A DNA stretch of 64,000 bases from Candidatus Phyllobacterium onerii. Lineage in GTDB: Bacteria; Pseudomonadota; Alphaproteobacteria; Rhizobiales; Rhizobiaceae. The stretch lies in NCBI RefSeq assembly GCF_028331445.1, contig NZ_JAQMHX010000010.1:62001-126000 (forward strand), written 5' to 3'. Below the pieces are notes generated by a model that was given only the letters and a program-made list of their open reading frames with translations, searched no databases and had not been told where the DNA came from. A program made the position numbers and the translations under genes. Position 1 is the first letter of the stretch. Each line of letters begins with the position of its first letter. Shown here in pieces: positions 25,463 through 33,800 of this stretch.

Positions 25463-25485
25463 TTATTATCCATGATTGGAAATAA
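25463..25485. promoter_or_regulatory. candidate Rrf2 operator
   Basis: TTATTATCCA and TGGAAATAA around TGAT form an imperfect dyad (one extra base in the left arm), 20-40 bp upstream of the Rrf2 start. Such AT-rich dyads are typical for Rrf2 autoregulation. Confidence 0.35.
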
Positions 25486-25684
25486 GTCAACTTTAGCACT
25501 CGCGGGCCGTCGTGCCCTGCCTCCGGCGACTCGACCTGCTTGAATGGGATTGACGACCACTTGTGCTCCTCGAAACGGTTGCTACGGGCCACCGCATCAA
25601 TCCGAAAGAACCGTAAAATGGTGCATGCCGGGTCAGTTCCCAGTGGAAATCAACAGTTCGCGCTAGCTGTGCTTTCAGTTTACG

Positions 25685-26449
25685 TCATTCAGGACAAAGT
25701 GGCCGCAACACTTCCTGCGTGGCGCTGATATCAGCGATTATTTCTTCACGCACCCGGGCAAAATCCTTGCTTTCAAGCGCTTCGACAATAGCGATATGTC
25801 TCCCGGAGGGCTCGGATTCGCCAGCGCGGATCAACGGAGCAACATGCGTGGACAGCATCCGCATATAGGGTCCAAACCGCAGCCATAATGTTTCGATGAG
25901 CTGGATCAGAACATCCGATCCCGACGCGCGATAAATGGTGAAGTGGAACTGCTGGTTCTTGGTAATCAGCGTGTAGATATTCTTGTCACGCCCAATTTCC
26001 TTCTGTTCCGAGACTATCCCCTTGAGGATTTCGAGGTCCTTCGGCGTCAGTCGCGGCGCTCCCAGCTCTGTCGCCAGCGCTTCGACCACAATCCGGGCTC
26101 GGCAAAGATCGTCCAGCCTCGCTGCCGTGACCACGGGCACGCGCGCTGAACCGTTTGAGGCGATCTCAAGCGCATTTTCCGCTGCAAGCCGGCGTAATGC
26201 TTCGCGCACGGGCATATTGCTGGTCCCGAATGTTTCGGCGAGACCTGCGATCGTCAAGCTTTGGGCCGGATTGAACTGACCGTTCATCAAGGCCTGGCGC
26301 AGCTGTTGATAAACGCCATCCTGAATCGTCGTGCGCGAAGAGACGGGTCCAAAACTCATATCCACCGAGGCATTTTCCTTTTTTGTATCGCTTGCGATCA
26401 TCTGCCGGCCCTGAGAAAAGCGGAATTCGACTTTCGATGTTAAGTCCAA
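25685..26449 (-). CDS. GntR (FadR/FCD subfamily) regulator
   Basis: Up to 254 residues. The true start may be an internal Met (26401 or 26359), because the first 30 residues are not conserved in the family. The winged HTH is at about 43-105 (VYQQLRQALMNGQFNPAQSL, FGTSNMPVREALRRLAAE) and the FCD domain, with metal-binding His residues, occupies the rest. It is divergent from the kynureninase-like gene, and a perfect 11-bp-arm palindrome (26542-26565) lies between them. It should control the upper half of the anthranilate island. Confidence 0.87.
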   Translation of the reverse strand: MDLTSKVEFRFSQGRQMIASDTKKENASVDMSFGPVSSRTTIQDGVYQQLRQALMNGQFNPAQSLTIAGLAETFGTSNMPVREALRRLAAENALEIASNGSARVPVVTAARLDDLCRARIVVEALATELGAPRLTPKDLEILKGIVSEQKEIGRDKNIYTLITKNQQFHFTIYRASGSDVLIQLIETLWLRFGPYMRMLSTHVAPLIRAGESEPSGRHIAIVEALESKDFARVREEIIADISATQEVLRPLCPE

Positions 26450-26541
26450 ATAGCCCGAAATTCCTCGAGATTACAATCTCACCTGACGCATAGCTGCAGC
26501 TAGACAAATATCCGCACTTTGCTCAATTGACGCATTATAGC

Positions 26542-26565
26542 ATTTGTGATCAAATGATCACAAAT
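26542..26565. promoter_or_regulatory. perfect GntR-type operator palindrome
   Basis: Arms ATTTGTGATCA and TGATCACAAAT around AA, a 24-bp perfect dyad 17 bp before the kynureninase-like start and about 90 bp before the GntR gene. Its core, TGTGATCA, resembles FadR-class operators. Repressor binding would block the plus-strand operon. Confidence 0.65.
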
Positions 26566-26582
26566 ATATTCTGAGGCATCGT

Positions 26583-27701
26583 ATGTCGGGCTATTACCTC
26601 TACCATTCCATAGGCACTTTTCCCGGAAAGGCCGTGGCTATGAGCGCGGCATTGACTGGTTTTTCTGAAATATGGTCTGCAGAGGATGATGGTCAGTGGC
26701 CTGCCGCGATGGCGGCGCGAAAACGCTTCATTGATCTCTGGAGCACGTTGATCGATGCGCCTGCGGGATCATTGACGACAGCCCAAAATGTCACCACCGC
26801 GCTTTACAGTCTGGTCGGCAGCCTGCCAGAAGCGAGCCTTGCCGGACGCCGCGTTCTCGTCGCGGCGGACTGCTTTCCAAGTCTGCATTTCATGCTCGCC
26901 AAGATCGCGCCCCGCTTCAGCTTCGTGCTTGACACAGTCCCCATGAGGCCCGGTGAGAGATGGGTGCGCGAGGAAGACATGATCGCGCGCTGGCAGGACG
27001 ATGTCGGCGTCGCGCTGCTGACGTTTGTCACCTCGACTGCCTCACATCGTTCCGATATGGCCAGGCTTGTCGAGCATGGCCATCGTATGGGAACCATCGT
27101 TGGTGCCGACATTACTCAGGGCGTAGGCGTCGCGCCGTTCTCGGTTGAACACTCCAACGTGGATTTCGTTGTTTCGACATCGCTGAAATGGCTTTGCGGC
27201 ACGTCCGGCGCCGGCATTCTTCAGCTGAGGCCGGATCTTCTTTCCAGATGTGAACCGGAACTGCGCGGCTGGTTCAGCCAGGAGAACCCTTTCTCGTGGG
27301 ATCTCGATCGCTTTGCCTACGCACCCGACGCACGTCGTTTCGATCACGGAACGCCCGCTATTCTTGCTTCCGTCGCCTCCTTGCCAGGCCTCGAATGGGT
27401 GATCAGCACCGGCGTAGATGCCATTCGTGCACAAAATTTTGCCTTGACCAGCCGTATCATTGAACGATCGCTGGAAAATGGCTGGGTGCTCGGTTCCCCC
27501 TTGGATGAACACGAACGCGGCGGCAGCGTCATGCTTTCGCTACCCGAAAATCTCGATGCCGCGACCGTCGTTTCGGCACTGCGCGAGCAGAAACTCTACT
27601 GCGACGCGCGCGGATCGACATTGCGTCTTTCGCCGGGCAGCGTGACGAGCCTTGACGACGTCGATGCACTTTGCGACGCGCTCAAGCAAATGATGGAGTA
27701 A
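26583..27701 (+). CDS. class V aminotransferase-fold PLP enzyme, kynureninase-like
   Basis: A 372-residue PLP enzyme. The cofactor aspartate is in GADITQGVG near residue 178 and the Schiff-base lysine in STSLKWLCGTSGAG near 205. The N-terminal part (LYHSIGTFPGKAVAMSAAL) resembles kynureninase and isopenicillin-N-epimerase-like proteins; the length is a little short for kynureninase (about 400-420). Kynureninase splits kynurenine to anthranilate and alanine, which would feed the aminobenzoyl-CoA pathway downstream. An alternative is another amino-acid lyase or epimerase. It is first in a plus-strand operon under the GntR operator. Confidence 0.7.
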   Translation: MSGYYLYHSIGTFPGKAVAMSAALTGFSEIWSAEDDGQWPAAMAARKRFIDLWSTLIDAPAGSLTTAQNVTTALYSLVGSLPEASLAGRRVLVAADCFPSLHFMLAKIAPRFSFVLDTVPMRPGERWVREEDMIARWQDDVGVALLTFVTSTASHRSDMARLVEHGHRMGTIVGADITQGVGVAPFSVEHSNVDFVVSTSLKWLCGTSGAGILQLRPDLLSRCEPELRGWFSQENPFSWDLDRFAYAPDARRFDHGTPAILASVASLPGLEWVISTGVDAIRAQNFALTSRIIERSLENGWVLGSPLDEHERGGSVMLSLPENLDAATVVSALREQKLYCDARGSTLRLSPGSVTSLDDVDALCDALKQMME

Positions 27702-27785
27702 CTGGCAGGTGCATCTCCTGAGAGGAAGCATGAGATGCGAATATCAAAAATGCCACCGTGAGTGGCTAAAACAGAGGGAAACAGA

Positions 27786-28580
27786 ATGCTGAAACGTTTG
27801 AGTTTAATGGGAATTCTGGTCACGTCGGGCCTACTTTTCGCCGCACCGGTCTTTGGCGCCGATACCCTCGTCATCGGGACGTATCCGGCCAATCCCCCTT
27901 GGGAATATAAGACTGCCTCGGGCGATTTCGAAGGCTTCGAAGTCGATGTCGTGCGCGAAGTCGCCAAGCGCCTCAAACTGACCCCGGATTTCCAGGACAT
28001 GGGCTTTCAGGCCTTGTTTGCGGCAACAAGTTCCGGGCGTATCGACTTCGCCATTTCGTCGATCTCGATCACCAATGACCGCCTGAAGAACCAGTCCTTC
28101 ACCCAGCCCTATTATGACAGCGATGGCACGGTTGTCGGCAAGACTGACTCGTCCATCAAATCGCTGGAAGAGCTCAAGGGCAAGACCATCGGCGTGATCG
28201 CCGGTTCGACAGGCGATGCATGGGCCAAGGCAAATTCTGAAAAGCTCGGTGTTGCCGAAGTGAAGAGCTATGCCGCCCAGCAAGATCTGCTGATGGAAGT
28301 GCAGAACGGCCGTATCGATGGCGGTGCGGGCGAGTTGGCGGGCTTCCAATATGCCATGACCAAGATGCCTGGTCTCAAGCTTCTGGTTCGCATCCCGACC
28401 GGCGAGCGCTTCGCTCTGATGGCCAAGAAGGACAGTCCGCTGGTTGAAAAAGTCAGCGAAACCATTGCTGCAATGAAGACCGATGGCACGATGGCGGCGA
28501 TCCACAAGAAGTGGTTCAATGTCGATCCGGAGCCGGGCACCAGCACGGTCAAGGTTCTGCCGCTGCCGAAGGCCGAATAA
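27786..28580 (+). CDS. amino-acid-type ABC transporter binding protein
   Basis: A 264-residue protein; I chose ATG 27786, which has an AGAGGG site before it, over an upstream TTG. The signal peptide is MLKRLSLMGILVTSGLLFAA (cleavage near VFGA). The mature part is a family 3 solute-binding protein (LVIGTYPANPPWEYKTASGD, FEGFEVDVVREVAKRL, ELKGKTIGVIAGSTGDAW). It captures an amino acid or a related amphoteric aromatic such as kynurenine. It is followed by a hairpin and a single permease gene. Confidence 0.87.
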   Translation: MLKRLSLMGILVTSGLLFAAPVFGADTLVIGTYPANPPWEYKTASGDFEGFEVDVVREVAKRLKLTPDFQDMGFQALFAATSSGRIDFAISSISITNDRLKNQSFTQPYYDSDGTVVGKTDSSIKSLEELKGKTIGVIAGSTGDAWAKANSEKLGVAEVKSYAAQQDLLMEVQNGRIDGGAGELAGFQYAMTKMPGLKLLVRIPTGERFALMAKKDSPLVEKVSETIAAMKTDGTMAAIHKKWFNVDPEPGTSTVKVLPLPKAE

Positions 28581-28594
28581 ACTCGAACATCGGG

Positions 28595-28615
28595 GCCGGT
28601 GTTTCGCACCGGCCA
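28595..28615 (+). terminator. intercistronic hairpin after binding-protein gene
   Basis: GGCCGGTG and CACCGGCC, 8-bp perfect GC-rich stem with loop TTTCG, 14 bp after the stop codon. There is no U-tract, so it probably stabilises the upstream message or attenuates transcription into the permease. Confidence 0.6.
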
Positions 28616-28663
28616 ACCCGGCCCGTCTGAGGGCTGTTGAGCAGTTTACCCGCAGGTAAGTTT

Positions 28664-29338
28664 ATGGAATTGATCCACACTTTCTTCAACTGGGAAATTC
28701 TGGTCGAATCCTTTCCGATCCTGCTACGCGGGCTTGGCAACACGATCATGCTCGGCTGCGCAGCCATATTCTTCGGCTGCATTGGCGGGTTGACCCTGTG
28801 CTTGATGAGGCTTTATGCGCCAAGCTGGCTGAGATACCTGGCGATCTTCTACATTGACATTTTTCGCGCCTTACCGATTCTTGTCGTTTTGATCCTGATC
28901 TATTACGCGCTGCCCCTGGCAGGCATTCGCTTTACCTCGTTTACCTCCGCCACGATCGCGCTGTCGATGGTGCTTGCGGCATTCACTGCCGAAGTGTGCC
29001 GCGCCGGTATCGAAAATATTTCCAAGGGCCAGTTCGAAGCGGCATCGGCTCTTGGCCTTTCCTTTTGGATCACCATGCGCAAGGTCATTCTTCCGCAGGC
29101 CTTGAAGGTGGTCATTCCGCCGCTCACCAGCAATTGCGTGTCAATCTACAAGGACACGTCGCTCGCCTCGGTTGTTGCAATGCCGGACCTGCTGAAACAG
29201 GCAACCGACGCGCAGGCATTGATGGCCAACCCGACGCCGTTGATCGGTGCAGCCATCATTTATCTGGCGTTCCTCTGGCCGCTCGTTCGACTTGTCAGTT
29301 ATCTCGAGGAGCGTGGCAAGCAGCAGCATTCGAGATGA
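28664..29338 (+). CDS. amino-acid-type ABC transporter permease
   Basis: A 224-residue permease of the His/Glu/Gln/Arg family, about five hydrophobic segments, with the EAA loop at GQFEAASALGLSFWITMRKV near 130. ATG 28664 is preferred over a TTG nine codons earlier. No cognate ATPase follows; the next gene is a class V PLP enzyme. The transporter must borrow an ATPase encoded elsewhere, for example the fused one at 59175-60728 or a chromosomal copy. Confidence 0.88.
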   Translation: MELIHTFFNWEILVESFPILLRGLGNTIMLGCAAIFFGCIGGLTLCLMRLYAPSWLRYLAIFYIDIFRALPILVVLILIYYALPLAGIRFTSFTSATIALSMVLAAFTAEVCRAGIENISKGQFEAASALGLSFWITMRKVILPQALKVVIPPLTSNCVSIYKDTSLASVVAMPDLLKQATDAQALMANPTPLIGAAIIYLAFLWPLVRLVSYLEERGKQQHSR

Positions 29339-29401
29339 ACAAATTTCCACGGTCCATACAAGCATAGGCGCCCAGCGCGCCATTCATTCCAGGGAGCAGT
29401 C

Positions 29402-30682
29402 ATGAACCAGCACCACACGACCCAAGCCAATTCGAACGAAGCCGCGTTTCCGGTCGAGACCATTCGCCCGATGTTTCCGGCGTTGCAGAAGGCTGGCGAT
29501 TTCGTCTTTTTCGACAATGCCGCCGGTGCGCAGATTCCGCAGAGCGTGCTCGACGCGGTGACGAACCATTTGGTCAATTTCAACGTTCAGCGCGGCGCGC
29601 GCTACGGTCGCGGCGTCCAGATGGACAAGGTCATTGCCGATGCCCGCGACAGCGTGGCATTGCTCATCAACGCCCGCGATCCGCAGGAAATCTGCTTCGG
29701 CATGAATGCGACCTCGTTCATCCGTCTCGTCAGCCTCGGCATCGGCCAGATGCTGCAGGAGCGCGACGAGATCATCATCACCGACATGGATCACGACGCC
29801 AATATCGCGACATGGCTGGCGCTCGAATCGGCCGGTGCAAAATTCGTCTGGTGGCGCATGCGCGACGACGGCAATCTGCATGTCGACGATCTGCGGCCGC
29901 TGGTAAACGACAAGACACGTCTTGTTGCCTGCACGGTCACTGCACATTCCATCGGCTCGATTGTGGATGTCACCTCCGTCGCCAAAATCGCCCATGATGC
30001 CGGTGCCGAGGTGTTCCTCGACTGCGTGCATTACGGTCCGCACGGTCTGATCGACGTTCAGGCCTGGGATTGCGATTATCTTGTCTGCTCCGGCTACAAG
30101 AACTTCTCGCCGCATATGGGCTTCCTGTGGGGCCGCTTCGAGACATTGGAACGCCTGCCGACCTTCCGCGAAGACTTCATTCCCAACATACCGCCACACA
30201 AGGTCGAGGCTGGCACGTTCATCTACGAAAACGTCTCGGGCATGGACGCTGCGGTCAAGTATCTGGAATCGATCGGCCGCAATTTCGCTGCGGCCAACAA
30301 CCGGCCCCGCCGCGAGAATATCGTTGCGGGCATGGGCAAGATCCGCGCCTATGAGCTGCAGCTCGCCACCGAAATGCTGCGTGTTCTCAAGGATTGTGGC
30401 GCGACGGTCTATGGTATCGACGATGTCGAGCGGATCAATCAGCGCGTTCCGACCTTCTGCTTCAATGTCGGCAAATTGTCGCCGCAGCTTGTCACGGAAG
30501 AGATGGCTGAGATGCAGATCGGTATCCGCGACGGCCACATGTATGCGCCGCGCCTGATGAAACGGCTCAACCTCAGCATGGATAGCGGCGCGGTTCGCCT
30601 TTCGCTGGTGCATTATAACACGATTGCGGAAATTCACCGCTTCGAAGAGGCGCTGAAGACGATCATCGCGCGACACGCGTAA
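29402..30682 (+). CDS. cysteine desulfurase-like class V PLP enzyme
   Basis: A 426-residue PLP protein of the cysteine-desulfurase-like group. Features are [18 protein letters not shown] near 35, [15 protein letters not shown] near 127, cofactor Asp in [12 protein letters not shown] near 205, and Schiff-base Lys in [12 protein letters not shown] near 230. True SufS/IscS proteins have a catalytic cysteine in a flexible loop; I see none at the usual position. A desulfurase role is therefore unlikely, and a lyase, aminotransferase or epimerase acting on an aromatic amino acid is more likely. Second class V PLP gene in this operon. Confidence 0.72.
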   Translation: MNQHHTTQANSNEAAFPVETIRPMFPALQKAGDFVFFDNAAGAQIPQSVLDAVTNHLVNFNVQRGARYGRGVQMDKVIADARDSVALLINARDPQEICFGMNATSFIRLVSLGIGQMLQERDEIIITDMDHDANIATWLALESAGAKFVWWRMRDDGNLHVDDLRPLVNDKTRLVACTVTAHSIGSIVDVTSVAKIAHDAGAEVFLDCVHYGPHGLIDVQAWDCDYLVCSGYKNFSPHMGFLWGRFETLERLPTFREDFIPNIPPHKVEAGTFIYENVSGMDAAVKYLESIGRNFAAANNRPRRENIVAGMGKIRAYELQLATEMLRVLKDCGATVYGIDDVERINQRVPTFCFNVGKLSPQLVTEEMAEMQIGIRDGHMYAPRLMKRLNLSMDSGAVRLSLVHYNTIAEIHRFEEALKTIIARHA

Positions 30683-30692
30683 CGACAGCCAA

Positions 30693-30728
30693 ATGCAATC
30701 CGCGCTGTTTCGAATGTGCGGATTGCAT
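30693..30728 (+). terminator. hairpin between PLP enzyme and cyclase genes
   Basis: ATGCAATCCGC and GCGGATTGCAT form an 11-bp perfect stem with a 14-base loop, 11 bp after the stop. No U-tract, so partial attenuation or a processing site is more likely than full termination. Confidence 0.5.
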
Positions 30729-30808
30729 GCAAATGCCTGCATTGTGCAGTAGATTGGAATCAAGGGAACGCCGCTCTCAAGGGCGCGAAAAGGAAGAGAA
30801 GGTTACCG

Positions 30809-31600
30809 ATGCAAACCAATGAAGTTCTTGGCCAGTTGGCTGAATTGCTCCTGTCCGGTGGTGTCGAGGTGGTGGATCTTGCCGCCGTGCTCGGTCCCGA
30901 TACCCCCTTGCTGAAGTTGCCGCCGGAACTTGCCGTCGACACGCCGAAAATCGAAATCCATGAGATTTCCGCTTATGACAAGAACGGTCCGTGGTGGGCA
31001 TGGAACTGGCTGAAGGTCGGCGAGCATTCCGGGACACATTTCGATGCGCCTAAACATTGGATCACCGGCAAGGACTATCCGGATGGCGCGACCGATACCA
31101 TCCCCGCGAAGAATTTCGTTGCGCCGGTCAATGTCATCGATTGCTCGAAGGAGGCAGCCAAGGATCATGACTTCCTCCTGACCGTCGAACACATCAAGGC
31201 ATGGGAAGCTGAGCATGGCGCTATTCACCCCGGCGAATGGGTCGTGATGCGCACCGATTGGTACAGGCGCAACGGCTCCGAGGCGGAATTTCTCAATGCC
31301 GATAATACCGGACCACACACCCCCGGGCCCACAGCCGAGGCGATTGAATACATCATTTCCACCGGCGCTATCGGCTGGGGCAGCGAGACCATTGGCACCG
31401 ATGCCGGTCAGGCTGGTGGCATGACACCGCCATTCCCGGCGCACAGCCTGATGCATAAGTCCAATCGTTATGGTCTTGCCAGCCTGTGCAATCTGGACCG
31501 GCTACCGCCCAAGGGGGCAATCCTGATCGCCGCTCCGTTGAAGATCCAGAACGGTACGGGCAGCCCGACGCGGGTTCTGGCGCTTATTCCAAAAGCCTGA
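30809..31600 (+). CDS. cyclase family hydrolase (kynurenine formamidase/isatin hydrolase-type)
   Basis: A 263-residue protein; ATG 30809 has AGGAAGAGAAGG before it. The metal motif HSGTHFDAPKH at residues 73-83 defines the family shared by bacterial kynurenine formamidase, arylformamidases and isatin hydrolase. KynB-type formamidases are about 210 residues, while isatin hydrolases are about 260-290, so length favours the latter. The tryptophan-rich segment before the motif (PWWAWNW) could make an aromatic pocket. Either reaction opens an amide or lactam next to an aniline ring and leads toward anthranilate, which fits the downstream genes. Confidence 0.75.
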   Translation: MQTNEVLGQLAELLLSGGVEVVDLAAVLGPDTPLLKLPPELAVDTPKIEIHEISAYDKNGPWWAWNWLKVGEHSGTHFDAPKHWITGKDYPDGATDTIPAKNFVAPVNVIDCSKEAAKDHDFLLTVEHIKAWEAEHGAIHPGEWVVMRTDWYRRNGSEAEFLNADNTGPHTPGPTAEAIEYIISTGAIGWGSETIGTDAGQAGGMTPPFPAHSLMHKSNRYGLASLCNLDRLPPKGAILIAAPLKIQNGTGSPTRVLALIPKA

Positions 31601-31645
31601 GCGCGGCCCAGTGCCTATGCGATACAGAAATGAGGAGACTTTCAC

Positions 31646-33799
31646 ATGGCTGAACGGTCATTCGCAAAGGAAGTCGAAAAGCTGAGACTGGGTGCCGGGG
31701 AAGAATTCTCCGGCGAAGGTATCTTGGCCATCACCAAGGCGCTGCTGCAATGCGGCGTCGGTTATGTTGGTGGTTATCAGGGTGCTCCCATCAGCCACCT
31801 CATGGATGTGCTTGCCGATGCTCAGGATATTCTCGGCGAACTCGGCGTGCATTACGAGGCAAGCGCCTCCGAAGCGACGGCGACGGCAATGCTCGCCGCC
31901 TCAGTGCATTATCCCATTCGCGGCGCGGCGACATTCAAATCCACGGTTGGCACCAACGTCGCCTCCGATGCGCTTGCCAACCTGGCATCGGGCGGCGTTA
32001 CCGGCGGCGCGCTGATCATCGTCGGTGAGGATTACGGTGAAGGCTCATCCATTATGCAGGAGCGCAGCCATGCCTTTGCGATGAAGAGTCAGGTCTGGCT
32101 GCTCGATCCGCGTCCGAACCTGCCCTCCATTGTCAAATCGGTCGAAGACAGCTTCGAGCTTTCGGAAGCTTCGAACACGCCGGTCATGCTGCTCGTGCGT
32201 ATCCGCTGCTGCCATGTCCATGGCCAGTTTATCGCCAAGGACAACAAGCGCCCGGCAATGACCGTCGCCGAGGCACTGGATTCGCCCCGGCGCGATACGA
32301 AACGCATCGTCCTGCCGCCGGCCTCTTTTCTGCACGAGAAGGAAAAGATCGAAAAGCGCTGGCCCGCCGCGGTCGATTTCATCCGCTCGCGCAAAATCAA
32401 CGAGTTCTTCGGCCCTGAGATCGCTGAGGTTGGTATTGTCCTGCAGGGCGGGATGTACAATGGCGTCATCCGCGCGTTGCAGCGCATAGGCCTTGCCGAT
32501 CTTTACGGCGAGACCCAGGTGCCACTCTATGTGCTCAATGCGGTTTATCCGTTGGTGGAAGACGAATTTCTTGGCTTTTGCCAAGGCAAAGACGCGGTGC
32601 TCGTCGTTGAGGAAGGCCAGCCGAACTATATCGAGCAGGCGATGGCGTCGATGCTGCATAAGGCGGATTACACAACGCGTATCATCGGCAAGGAAGTCAT
32701 GCCGATGGCTGGTGAATACACTGGCCAGGTCATGTTCGACGGGGTCAGCACCTTCCTGCGTGAGCGCGCACCGCGCCTGCTTCCAGCTCAGATACGTGCG
32801 CCCAACACCACCGATATGAGCCAAGATGTTTCCGATCTTACGGCACTCGTTCCCGGGCGACCGCCCGGGTTCTGCACCGGCTGCCCGGAGCGGCCGATCT
32901 TCGCCGCCACCAAACTGATCGAGCAGGAACTGGGGCACCACCACATTGCGTCCGACATCGGCTGCCATCTGTTTTCGATCATGCCGCCCTTTGAGCTCGG
33001 CGCAACGACCATGGGTTACGGCCTCGGTCCGGCATCGGCTTCCGCGTTCAATTCTCCTGACGCCAAGCGCCGGTCGATCTCCTTCGTCGGCGATGGCGGC
33101 TTCTGGCACAATGGCCTGACCTCTTCCATCGGCAACGCGGTATTCAACCGCAATGACGGCGTGATCGTCATCGTCGACAATTTCTATTCGGCCGCCACCG
33201 GCGGGCAGGACATTCTGTCGTCACGCGCCACCAATCGCTCGAAATCGACCAAGCATCCTATCACTGAAGCGGTCAAAGGCATGGGAGTCAAATGGGTTCG
33301 CCATATCGAGCGAACCTATGACGTCAATAAAATGCGCGACACGCTGCGCGAGGCGCTGACCACGCCGGAGACAGGCCCGAAGGTCATTGTCGCTTCGTCG
33401 GAATGCATGCTGAACCGGCAGCGCCGCGAGAAGCCGCTGATCGACAAGGCGATCAAGGGCGGTGAACGCATGGTCAAGCCGAAGTTCGGCGTCGATGAGG
33501 ATATTTGCACTGGCGATCATGCCTGTATGCGCTTGTCGGGCTGTCCGTCACTTTCGGTCAAGACGCTCGACGATCCGCTGCGTGACGATCCCGTTGCCCA
33601 TATCGACCAGAGCTGCGTCGGCTGCGGCAATTGTGGCGAAGTTGCCGATGCTGCCGTGCTTTGCCCGTCCTTCTACCGTGCCGATGTCGTGCACAATCCT
33701 GGGACATGGGACCGTTTTGCCGACAACATACGGCGCAAGCTCATCGGCATGATGCAGAACTGGCGCGAGCGCCGCCGCCTGGAATTCGTGGACGCATAA
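31646..33799 (+). CDS. indolepyruvate ferredoxin oxidoreductase-like alpha subunit
   Basis: A 717-residue 2-oxoacid:ferredoxin oxidoreductase alpha chain of the IorA type. The N-terminal pyrimidine-binding domain has GGYQGAPISHLMDVL near 42. The thiamine-diphosphate motif is VGDGGFWHNGLTSSIGNAVF near 475. The C-terminal ferredoxin-like domain is at about 620-680 (CTGDHACMRLSGC, CVGCGNCG, LCPSF). Known members oxidise aryl-2-oxoacids with CoA to aryl-acyl-CoA. With an isatin-hydrolase-like gene before it and an aminobenzoyl-CoA pathway after it, 2-aminophenylglyoxylate (isatinate) to 2-aminobenzoyl-CoA is an attractive but unproven reaction; indolepyruvate is the conventional alternative. The beta subunit follows directly. 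Confidence 0.85.
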   Translation: MAERSFAKEVEKLRLGAGEEFSGEGILAITKALLQCGVGYVGGYQGAPISHLMDVLADAQDILGELGVHYEASASEATATAMLAASVHYPIRGAATFKSTVGTNVASDALANLASGGVTGGALIIVGEDYGEGSSIMQERSHAFAMKSQVWLLDPRPNLPSIVKSVEDSFELSEASNTPVMLLVRIRCCHVHGQFIAKDNKRPAMTVAEALDSPRRDTKRIVLPPASFLHEKEKIEKRWPAAVDFIRSRKINEFFGPEIAEVGIVLQGGMYNGVIRALQRIGLADLYGETQVPLYVLNAVYPLVEDEFLGFCQGKDAVLVVEEGQPNYIEQAMASMLHKADYTTRIIGKEVMPMAGEYTGQVMFDGVSTFLRERAPRLLPAQIRAPNTTDMSQDVSDLTALVPGRPPGFCTGCPERPIFAATKLIEQELGHHHIASDIGCHLFSIMPPFELGATTMGYGLGPASASAFNSPDAKRRSISFVGDGGFWHNGLTSSIGNAVFNRNDGVIVIVDNFYSAATGGQDILSSRATNRSKSTKHPITEAVKGMGVKWVRHIERTYDVNKMRDTLREALTTPETGPKVIVASSECMLNRQRREKPLIDKAIKGGERMVKPKFGVDEDICTGDHACMRLSGCPSLSVKTLDDPLRDDPVAHIDQSCVGCGNCGEVADAAVLCPSFYRADVVHNPGTWDRFADNIRRKLIGMMQNWRERRRLEFVDA

Positions 33800-33800
33800 C

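Noticed and set aside
29402-30682. SufS/IscS cysteine desulfurase for Fe-S assembly
   Set aside because: No catalytic Cys loop and no suf/isc neighbours; context is aromatic catabolism.
29384-30763. 459-codon open frame on the minus strand
   Set aside because: Lies opposite the cysteine-desulfurase-like PLP gene; its translation is His/Arg/Asp-rich with no domain, a typical antisense shadow in GC-rich DNA.
32045-33109. 354-codon minus-strand frame
   Set aside because: Antisense shadow of the thiamine-diphosphate domain of the IorA-like gene.
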